The notes under the pieces: generated by a model
Database searches by the model: none
Told to the model about the DNA's origin: nothing
The model's input: the letters and a program-made list of their open reading frames with translations, nothing else
From: Indioceanicola sp046045995
GTDB taxonomy: Bacteria > Pseudomonadota > Alphaproteobacteria > Azospirillales > Azospirillaceae
Direction: 5' to 3'
Assembly (NCBI GenBank): GCA_046045995.1
Contig: JBJOKR010000260.1
Location: forward strand, 1 to 5,363
Length of the DNA stretch: 5,363 nt
Part shown: piece by piece, positions 1-4,646 of the stretch
Layout of the letters: every line of letters begins with the position of its first letter
Numbering within the stretch: position 1 is the first letter of the stretch
Translations under genes and position numbers: made by a program

Positions 1-361
1 TGCCGAACACGGCATTGGCGCTGGCCCGGCCTCGGCGGAGGTCGCTTTCATCCACCACATCGTCATGCAGCAGCGTGGCTGTATGGATGAACTCCACACA
101 CGCGGCCAGCGGCTTGTGCCGGTCGCCCCGGTAGCCACAGAGCTGGGCCGCGGCCAGGGTCAGCACCGGGCGCAGTCGCTTGCCGCCGCCGGCGACGATG
201 TAACTGGCCAGCTGCGGGATCAACTCCACGGAGGAGTGCATGCGCGACAGGATGACGTCGTTCACCGCCTTCAGCTCATCCGCCACCAGCGCGATCAGCC
301 GCTCCAGCGGGTCATCGCCGCTTTTCCGACGTTTGCTATCCAGATTGGTCACGACGGCCAC
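1..361 (-). CDS. ispB: Long-chain trans-polyprenyl (octa/decaprenyl) diphosphate synthase, N-terminal part, cut by window edge
   Basis: Makes the isoprenoid tail of ubiquinone by adding isopentenyl diphosphate units to an allylic diphosphate; a cytosolic all-alpha enzyme. The visible 120 residues carry the substrate-binding GGGKRLRP (about residues 58-65) and the first aspartate-rich motif LLHDDVVDESDLRRGR (about 97-112), where D100, D101 and D104 would bind magnesium-diphosphate. A small residue (Ala95) five positions before the first Asp fits long-chain rather than farnesyl synthases. Family members are about 320-340 residues, so roughly two thirds, including the second Asp-rich motif, lies outside the window. 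Start: GTG at 361-359 is preferred because AGGAG (375-371) lies 9 nt upstream; an in-frame ATG at 391-389 has no Shine-Dalgarno and would add 10 residues. It is divergent from the DUF2007 gene. The exact chain length (C40 or C50) cannot be read here; Rhodospirillales usually make Q-10. Confidence 0.93.
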   Translation of the reverse strand, partial: MAVVTNLDSKRRKSGDDPLERLIALVADELKAVNDVILSRMHSSVELIPQLASYIVAGGGKRLRPVLTLAAAQLCGYRGDRHKPLAACVEFIHTATLLHDDVVDESDLRRGRASANAVFG

Positions 362-452
362 GGGCGGAAACTCCTGCGGAAGAACTGTCATCAGACTCGG
401 GGGGTGCCGCCCGGGGGCCGCACCGGAATGCTTGACGTCGACGGATGGCGGA

Positions 453-464
453 TCAACAGGTTGA
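453..464. repeat. Small palindrome TCAAC-AG-GTTGA in the ispB leader
   Basis: Perfect 5-bp arms around a 2-bp centre, placed about 15-25 bp downstream of the predicted ispB transcription start. The right arm overlaps the second of two TTGACG words (432-437 and 461-466). The position would suit an operator, but a palindrome this short can arise by chance. Confidence 0.25.
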
Positions 465-485
465 CGCCCAGCCCTCATGTCCGCG

Positions 486-513
486 AGCATAGCGGCGACC
501 CCCTGTCGGTCAA
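486..513 (-). promoter_or_regulatory. Probable sigma70-type promoter for the polyprenyl synthase gene
   Basis: On the minus strand TTGACC (513-508) is followed after a 16 bp spacer by TATGCT (491-486), a good match to -35 and -10 boxes for an alphaproteobacterium. Transcription would begin near 479 and give a leader of about 90-120 nt. No equally good promoter was seen on the plus strand for the divergent DUF2007 gene. Confidence 0.55.
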
Positions 514-535
514 GTCCAAGCCCGGTCCGGAATGG

Positions 536-550
536 GGGTGCATGGCACCC
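536..550. repeat. Inverted repeat GGGTGC-ATG-GCACCC in the divergent intergenic region
   Basis: Perfect 6-bp arms with a 3-nt centre, about 23 bp upstream of the ispB -35 box and about 80 bp upstream of the DUF2007 start. It could be a regulator site shared by the two divergent genes, or chance. There is no T-run, so it is not a terminator. The rest of 392-627 holds no gene that I can support. Confidence 0.3.
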
Positions 551-627
551 ATGCCGCACACCTGCGCAAAATGAACCGGCCACCGACCAACCTGACATGG
601 ATCGGCGCCAGCGGAAGGACATGCGGC

Positions 628-843
628 ATGAAAGCGCTGCTGCGTACCAACGACCCGGTCGAATTGTCCTATGCCCAGGCCCTGCTGGCCGATGCGGGCA
701 TCGGTTCGGTGGTGCTGGATCAATACACCTCCATCATGGAAGGCTCCATCGGCGCGATTCCCCGCCGCTTGATGGTGGGGGATGATGATCTGGCGGAGGC
801 GCAGACCCTGCTGCGGGAGGCCGGCCTGCTGCCGGCGGACTGA
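628..843 (+). CDS. DUF2007 family protein (putative signal-transducing protein)
   Basis: A 71-residue soluble protein. It matches the remembered DUF2007 pattern: an N-terminal beta-strand (KALLRTND), a helix (about 10-22, ELSYAQALLADAG), a strand ending in VLDQ, the linker SIMEGSIGAIPRRLMV (35-50) and a C-terminal helix DLAEAQTLLREAG. The fold is ferredoxin-like, with a biochemical role that is not established; the Pfam name says only 'putative prokaryotic signal transducing protein'. No membrane segment, cysteines or catalytic motif is visible. The ATG at 628 is chosen because GGAAGGA (613-619) lies 8 nt upstream; a longer reading from 532 lacks a ribosome site and its extra 32 residues do not resemble the family. 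It is followed 44 bp later by the methyltransferase, probably cotranscribed. Confidence 0.9.
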   Translation: MKALLRTNDPVELSYAQALLADAGIGSVVLDQYTSIMEGSIGAIPRRLMVGDDDLAEAQTLLREAGLLPAD

Positions 844-844
844 G

Positions 845-870
845 ATGGATGACGGGGATGGATGACGGGG
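845..870 (+). repeat. Perfect 13-bp tandem duplication between DUF2007 and the methyltransferase
   Basis: The word ATGGATGACGGGG occurs twice head to tail (845-857 and 858-870), right after the DUF2007 stop codon. It contains four ATG triplets (845, 849, 858, 862), of which 849 and 858 are in frame with the methyltransferase. Replication slippage is the likely origin. If translation begins at GTG 888 the repeat is intergenic; if at 849 or 858 it encodes a short Gly/Asp-rich tail. Confidence 0.85.
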
Positions 871-875
871 CGACG

Positions 876-886
876 GGGGGAGGGGC
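876..886 (+). promoter_or_regulatory. Ribosome binding site that favours GTG 888
   Basis: GGGGGAGGGGC contains GGAGG (879-883) ending 4 nt before GTG at 888. The ATGs at 849 and 858 have no comparable sequence. The same 11-base word precedes the M28 peptidase GTG. Confidence 0.5.
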
Positions 887-887
887 G

Positions 888-1622
888 GTGACGGAGGATC
901 GGCTGCTGGGCGGGCGCGTGCGCCTGCTTCAGCCGGTGGATGGGTACCGTGCCGCCATCGACCCGGTCCTGCTGGCCGCTGCCGTTCCCGCCCGGGCGGG
1001 GGAGCAGGTGCTGGACCTGGGCTGCGGGGCCGGGGCTGTCACCTTCTGCCTGACCGAACGGGTGCCCGGGGTGCAGGTGACGGGGTTGGAGATCCAGTCC
1101 GTGGGCGTGGACCTGGCCCGCCGCAACGCGGACCTGAACCACGTGGCCGACCGCGTCACCATCCTGCCCGGCGACGTGGCGGACCTGCCCGAAATCCTGG
1201 CCGGCCGCCGGTTCGACCGGGTGATGACGAATCCGCCCTTCTGGCCGGGCGGGCGGCACACGCCGTCGGCCCGGGACCACCGGGCGGTCAGCCATGGGGA
1301 GGGGACGGCCGATCTGTCCCTTTGGATCGGTGCCGCCCTGCGCCTGCTGGAAGCGCGGGGGACGCTGACCCTGATCCATGCGGCGGATCGGCTGGACGAT
1401 ATCCTGGCCCTGCTGGCCGGGCGGTTCGGGGATGTGACCATCCTGCCCCTCTGGCCCCGGGCGGGGCAGCCGGCCCGCCGGGTCATCATCCATGCCCGCC
1501 GCAACAGCCGGGGGCCGGCCCGGCTGCTGCCCGGCCTGGTCCTGCATGGGGCGGGGCAGGGCTACACCGCCGCGGCGGAGGCTGTGCTGCGCGACGGGCA
1601 GGCGCTGGATCCGGCACCGTAA
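888..1622 (+). CDS. COG4123 / TrmN6-type class I SAM-dependent N6-adenine methyltransferase
   Basis: A 244-residue Rossmann methyltransferase. Seen in order: the N-terminal GYRAAIDPVLLAAAV segment (about 19-33) typical of this group, SAM-binding motif I DLGCGAGA (43-50), the acidic residue ending the next strand (GLE, E68) for the ribose hydroxyls, GDVADL (95-100) for the adenine ring of SAM, and the catalytic NPPFW (115-119), the (N/D)PP(Y/F) motif of exocyclic amino methyltransferases. The E. coli relative YfiC/TrmN6 methylates A37 of tRNA1(Val); alphaproteobacterial members are placed in the same COG, but the substrate here is inferred, and rRNA or protein substrates remain possible. Start: GTG 888 has a good ribosome site and gives the usual short leader TEDRLLGGR; ATG 849 or 858 would add 13 or 10 Gly/Asp-rich residues. 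Probably cotranscribed with the DUF2007 gene upstream and the S49 peptidase 72 bp downstream. Confidence 0.88.
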   Translation: MTEDRLLGGRVRLLQPVDGYRAAIDPVLLAAAVPARAGEQVLDLGCGAGAVTFCLTERVPGVQVTGLEIQSVGVDLARRNADLNHVADRVTILPGDVADLPEILAGRRFDRVMTNPPFWPGGRHTPSARDHRAVSHGEGTADLSLWIGAALRLLEARGTLTLIHAADRLDDILALLAGRFGDVTILPLWPRAGQPARRVIIHARRNSRGPARLLPGLVLHGAGQGYTAAAEAVLRDGQALDPAP

Positions 1623-1644
1623 TCGTTCGGACCGGGCGGGCCGG

Positions 1645-1658
1645 GTGACGCCGGTCAC
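1645..1658. repeat. Short inverted repeat GTGAC-GCCG-GTCAC between methyltransferase and S49 gene
   Basis: Perfect 5-bp arms with a 4-nt loop, 22 bp past the methyltransferase stop. No T-run follows on either strand, so it is unlikely to terminate transcription; an operator or a weak mRNA hairpin is possible. The rest of this 72 bp gap shows nothing recognisable. Confidence 0.3.
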
Positions 1659-1694
1659 TGGCATCCGGGAGACGCTGCCCCCATCTCTTGGTCC

Positions 1695-2576
1695 ATGAGC
1701 CTGAAAACCCGCCTGCGCAGGGCGCTGCGCTTGGAAACCCCGCCCCTGGTCTCCCTGGTCCGGATGTCCGGCGTGATCGCCGCCGACAGCGGGCCGTTGC
1801 AAGGTCGCGGCATCAATATCGAAGGTGTCGCCGGCCTGCTGGAGAAAGCCTTCGCCCCGAAGGAGCAGGCGGCCGTCGCCATCGTCATCAATTCCCCCGG
1901 CGGGTCGCCGGTGCAATCCGCCATCATCGGCAACCGCATCCGCGCTCTGGCGGAGGAGAAGAAGGTGCCTGTCATCGCCTTTGTCGAGGATGTGGCGGCA
2001 TCGGGTGGCTATTGGCTGGCCTGTGCGGCGGATGAGATCGTGGCCGATCCCAGTTCCATTGTCGGCTCCATCGGCGTCGTCTCCGCCGGATTCGGTTTCA
2101 CCGACGCCATCGCCCGTTTAGGCATCGAGCGGCGGGTCTATACCGCAGGGGAGAACAAGAGCATCCTCGACCCCTTCCAGCCGGAGAAGGCGGAGGATGT
2201 GGAGCGTCTGAAGGCCCTTCAACTCGACATCCATGCCGCCTTCAAGGACTGGGTCGGCCGGCGCCGGGCCGGGAAGCTGGCCGGTGATCCGACCGACCTG
2301 TTCTCTGGCGCGTTCTGGACCGCCGCCCGCGGCAAGGATCTGGGGCTGGTGGACCGGTTGGGGGATGCCCGCAGCGTCCTGCGGGAGAAGTTCGGGGAGA
2401 AGGTGGAGATCCGGCCCATCGGGCGGAAGGGTGGCCTGCTCTCCCGCATCGGCCTGTCCACGGGTGGAACCGGCCTACCCGCCGCTGCCGGCCTGGGCTC
2501 CCTTGGTGCCGATCTGCCGGGCGGTTTGATCGCCGCGGTGGAGGAGAGGGCGTTGTGGGCCCGCTATGGGCTGTAG
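1695..2576 (+). CDS. S49 family serine peptidase (SppA/SohB-like), without membrane anchor
   Basis: A 293-residue protein with one S49 (ClpP/crotonase-like) domain. Family hallmarks: VIVINSPGGSP-like segment (about 62-72, the oxyanion-hole strand), the nucleophile in DVAASGGYWLA (S103), the IVGSIGVVS strand (122-130), and K155 in AGENKSILDPF as the general base. The 52-residue Ser-Lys spacing equals that known for Bacillus subtilis SppA (S147/K199), supporting a Ser-Lys dyad. Classical SppA and SohB degrade leftover signal peptides from the membrane and carry an N-terminal transmembrane helix. Here the N-terminus (basic, then PPLVSLVRMSGVI) has no such helix, so it is probably cytosolic or peripherally bound; the Gly/Ala/Leu-rich C-terminus (about 255-290) might be amphipathic. 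The ATG at 1695 is the first in-frame start and has no clear Shine-Dalgarno (a GGGAG at 1667-1671 is too far away). Physiological substrate unknown. Confidence 0.92.
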   Translation: MSLKTRLRRALRLETPPLVSLVRMSGVIAADSGPLQGRGINIEGVAGLLEKAFAPKEQAAVAIVINSPGGSPVQSAIIGNRIRALAEEKKVPVIAFVEDVAASGGYWLACAADEIVADPSSIVGSIGVVSAGFGFTDAIARLGIERRVYTAGENKSILDPFQPEKAEDVERLKALQLDIHAAFKDWVGRRRAGKLAGDPTDLFSGAFWTAARGKDLGLVDRLGDARSVLREKFGEKVEIRPIGRKGGLLSRIGLSTGGTGLPAAAGLGSLGADLPGGLIAAVEERALWARYGL

Positions 2577-2651
2577 GCCCGGCGACCGGTGCTGCTTCCG
2601 GGCTTCCCCCGCCCCCGCCATCCGGTTAGCCTGTCCCCTTTGATACCGGAT

Positions 2652-2662
2652 GGGGGAGGGGC
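2652..2662 (+). promoter_or_regulatory. Ribosome binding site that favours GTG 2665
   Basis: GGGGGAGGGGC contains GGAGG (2655-2659) with 5 nt to GTG 2665. It lies downstream of the ATG at 2650 and so cannot serve it; that ATG has only a pyrimidine-rich stretch upstream. This decides the start in favour of GTG. Confidence 0.6.
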
Positions 2663-2664
2663 TT

Positions 2665-4116
2665 GTGCCGCTGTTGATCAATCGCCTGCGTCGGGGGGGC
2701 CGCACCGCCGCCGTCACCTTTGCCCTTGCCGCCGCCGCCCTTTCCGGAACCACCCTGTCTGGAACCGCCATGGCCGAACCCGCGCGCATCCCCACCGATC
2801 AGGGCGCCATTGTCGAACGCCTGCAGAAGGCCGCCCTGGCCGGATCAGGCGCGTTTGAGATCGTCGAATCGATCACCGTGGAGGTCGGGCCCCGACTGGT
2901 CGGCACGCCTGCGGACAAGGCGATGGTGGACTGGTCGGTCAACCGGCTGAAGGGCATGGGATTCGACAAGGTCTGGACCGAGCCTGTGGAGGTGGACGGC
3001 TGGATCCGGGGGGAGGAGCGGGCGGCCGTGACGGCGCCCTGGCCCCAGCCCCTGGTCATCACCGCCCTGGGCGGAACCGTGCCGACGCAAGCAGGCGGGA
3101 TCGAGGCGGAGATCGCCTATTTCGACCATTACGATGACCTGCTGGCCGCCGCCCCTGGATCGCTGACCGGCAAGATCGCCTTCGTCAACCAGCCGACCAT
3201 CGTCACCCAGGACGGGTCCGGCTATGGCCACGCCGTGCGCATGCGCGGGTCGGGTGCGGTGGAAGCGGCCAAGCGCGGGGCCGTAGGCCTGCTGATCCGG
3301 TCAGTCGGCACCCATGCCCACCGCATGCCCCATACCGGCCTGATGCAGTACCAGGAGGGGGTGGCGAAGATCCCGGCCGCCGCCCTGTCCGTTGCCGATG
3401 CCGAACAGTTGACCCGGCTTGTGCGCCGCGGCCAGTCGGTGCGGGTTTCGCTGGCGCTGACGCCGACTGCCCCGGGCAAGGTCGTCAGCCACAATGTCAT
3501 CGCCGAACTGACCGGGGCCCAGGCGCCGGAAGAGATCGTGCTGCTGGGCGCCCATCACGACAGTTGGGACCTGGGCACCGGCGCCTTGGATGACGGGGCG
3601 GGAATTGGCATCGTCCTGAGTGCTGCCCGCCTGATCAAGGACCTGCCCGAACGCCCGCGCCGCACCATCCGCATCGTCCTGTTCGCGGCGGAGGAGGTGG
3701 GGCTGGTCGGTGCCCGCGCCTATGCCGCCCGGCACAAGGACAGCCTGGAAAGCCACATCATCGGGACGGAGGCGGATTTCGGCGCCGGCCCCGTTTACGC
3801 CTTCGCAACCCGGATCCATCCGGACACCAAACCCGCGGCGGACGTGATCCAGCGCCATCTGGCCCCGCTGGGCATCATCCCCAATCGGGAGCTGGCGAGC
3901 GGCGGGCCGGACATGATCCCCCTGCGCCAAGCGGGCATGCCGGTGGTGGACCTGTTGAAGGACGGGTACGATTACTTCGCCGTCCACCACACCGCCAACG
4001 ATACCCTGGACCAGGTGGACCCGCGCAAGCTGGACCAGTCGGTCGCCGCCTATGCCACCTTCACCTGGCTGGTGGCCCAGGGGACCGGCAGCTTCCGGCC
4101 GATCCCGCAGGAATGA
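2665..4116 (+). CDS. Secreted M28 family zinc metallopeptidase with PA domain (carboxypeptidase Q-like)
   Basis: A 483-residue exported di-zinc exopeptidase. N-terminal signal peptide: basic RLRRGGR, a hydrophobic Ala-rich core, then AMA (about 35-37) before EPARIP; Sec-type, without a convincing twin-arginine motif. Residues of about 135-270 form a protease-associated insert, with the GKIAFVN strand. The M28 domain follows with zinc and catalytic residues all present: H297 and D299 (GAHHDSWD), bridging D309 (GALDDGAG), general base E343 and ligand E344 (FAAEEVGL), D371 (EADFGAG) and H442 (HHTANDTLD). The EADFG and YFAVHHTANDT segments are closest to the carboxypeptidase Q (PGCP) group, which cleaves dipeptides or C-terminal residues; substrate preference here is inferred. 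It is probably periplasmic or lipid-free extracellular, as no lipobox is seen. An ATG at 2650 would add 5 residues. It lies 88 bp after the S49 gene; a hairpin follows 136 bp downstream. Confidence 0.93.
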   Translation: MPLLINRLRRGGRTAAVTFALAAAALSGTTLSGTAMAEPARIPTDQGAIVERLQKAALAGSGAFEIVESITVEVGPRLVGTPADKAMVDWSVNRLKGMGFDKVWTEPVEVDGWIRGEERAAVTAPWPQPLVITALGGTVPTQAGGIEAEIAYFDHYDDLLAAAPGSLTGKIAFVNQPTIVTQDGSGYGHAVRMRGSGAVEAAKRGAVGLLIRSVGTHAHRMPHTGLMQYQEGVAKIPAAALSVADAEQLTRLVRRGQSVRVSLALTPTAPGKVVSHNVIAELTGAQAPEEIVLLGAHHDSWDLGTGALDDGAGIGIVLSAARLIKDLPERPRRTIRIVLFAAEEVGLVGARAYAARHKDSLESHIIGTEADFGAGPVYAFATRIHPDTKPAADVIQRHLAPLGIIPNRELASGGPDMIPLRQAGMPVVDLLKDGYDYFAVHHTANDTLDQVDPRKLDQSVAAYATFTWLVAQGTGSFRPIPQE

Positions 4117-4151
4117 CGGCTCGCAGTATTTGATACGCCTGACACCAAACC

Positions 4152-4166
4152 GTCGGAAATTCCGAC
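4152..4166. repeat. Palindrome GTCGGAA-A-TTCCGAC after the M28 gene
   Basis: Perfect 7-bp arms around a single central base, 36 bp past the M28 stop codon. With its near-zero loop it suits a dimeric regulator site better than an RNA hairpin. No known operator consensus is recognised, and no gene starts within 200 bp. Confidence 0.35.
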
Positions 4167-4215
4167 CGTTGGTACGGCGGCGACCGCCACAGCACCGCTT
4201 ATGCGGCGTAGCCAA

Positions 4216-4230
4216 GGCCACGGAGTGGCC
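4216..4230. repeat. Short inverted repeat GGCCAC-GGA-GTGGCC
   Basis: Perfect 6-bp GC-rich arms with a 3-nt loop, 22 bp before the large hairpin. It could add to transcript-end structure for the M28 mRNA; alone it lacks a T-run. Confidence 0.3.
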
Positions 4231-4252
4231 GCCCGGCGTTTAAGGGCAAAGA

Positions 4253-4286
4253 AGCCGCCTTTGATCGGTCACGATCAAAGGCGGCT
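4253..4286. terminator. Perfect 15-bp hairpin, probable terminator (best oriented for the minus strand)
   Basis: The arms AGCCGCCTTTGATCG (4253-4267) and CGATCAAAGGCGGCT (4272-4286) are exact reverse complements around a GTCA loop. Read on the minus strand the stem is followed by TTCTTTGCCCTT, a modest U-rich tail, which fits termination of leftward transcription from cheZ. Read on the plus strand it is followed by GGGATAACG, without a U-tract, so for the M28 transcript it may act only as a 3' stabilising stem or a weak terminator. A dispersed repeat element is an alternative. Confidence 0.65.
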
Positions 4287-4369
4287 GGGATAACGCCTTG
4301 TGATCGCGCCCTGGAAGGCCATATCCGGGGCGCGCTACGCTTCAACCCCGATCGGACCCCGTTCCCGGC

Positions 4370-4606
4370 ATGCTGTCGCTGACCAAGATCCTTGTCCTCG
4401 CCGCGCTGGTGGTCGCCGTCTGGTACGGGTTCCGCTATGTCGCCCGTCTGCAGGCCCGGCAGAAGCAGCCGCCCCCGCAGGCCCCCGGCAAGCGGGAGGA
4501 TCGGCGTGTCGCGGCGGAGGATATGGTGCGTTGCCAGGCCTGTGGCACCTATGTCCCGGCCGTCGGGGCGGGAAGCTGCGGCCGTCCGGGCTGCCCCAAC
4601 GCCTGA
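4370..4606 (+). CDS. PP0621 family small membrane-anchored zinc-ribbon protein
   Basis: A 78-residue protein of unknown function. Residues of about 4-20 (LTKILVLAALVVAVWYG) form one transmembrane helix, followed by a basic, Pro/Gln-rich linker (about 26-45) and a C-terminal motif AEDMVRCQACGTYVP with a later SCGRPGCP. Cysteines C55, C58, C70 and C75 form a CxxC-x11-CxxxxC set, likely a structural zinc site on the cytoplasmic side. Architecture and the DMVxCxxCGxYxP / CGRxxCP signature match the PP0621 family, common in proteobacteria. ATG 4370 is the first in-frame start; no clear Shine-Dalgarno precedes it. A weak promoter (TTGTGA at 4298-4303 with CATATC at 4320-4325, or TACGCT at 4336-4341) may lie just past the hairpin. 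It converges on cheZ with a 40 bp gap lacking a terminator; a 5-bp stem (4600-4612) spans its stop codon. Confidence 0.85.
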   Translation: MLSLTKILVLAALVVAVWYGFRYVARLQARQKQPPPQAPGKREDRRVAAEDMVRCQACGTYVPAVGAGSCGRPGCPNA

Positions 4607-4646
4607 TAGGCGACCGGCGGGCGGTGCAAGCGGCGGTTAGGCACTT

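Noticed and set aside
65..574. Plus-strand open frame antisense to the polyprenyl synthase start and the intergenic region
   Set aside because: The minus strand encodes the unmistakable DDxxD region of ispB; this frame is compositionally shadow-like.
1645..1658. Terminator between the methyltransferase and S49 genes
   Set aside because: The stem is only 5 bp and no T-run follows on either strand.
720..1916. Long open frame on the minus strand (398 codons)
   Set aside because: It is antisense to DUF2007, the methyltransferase and the S49 gene, all with clear family motifs; its Pro/Gly/Arg/Gln-rich composition is typical of a shadow frame in GC-rich DNA.
3301..4221. Long open frame on the minus strand (306 codons)
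   Set aside because: It lies antisense to the M28 catalytic domain, has no recognisable motif, and owes its length to few stop codons at high GC.
4117..4369. tRNA, riboswitch or CRISPR element in the longest non-coding stretch
   Set aside because: No cloverleaf, known aptamer core or regularly spaced direct repeats could be found; only simple inverted repeats are present.
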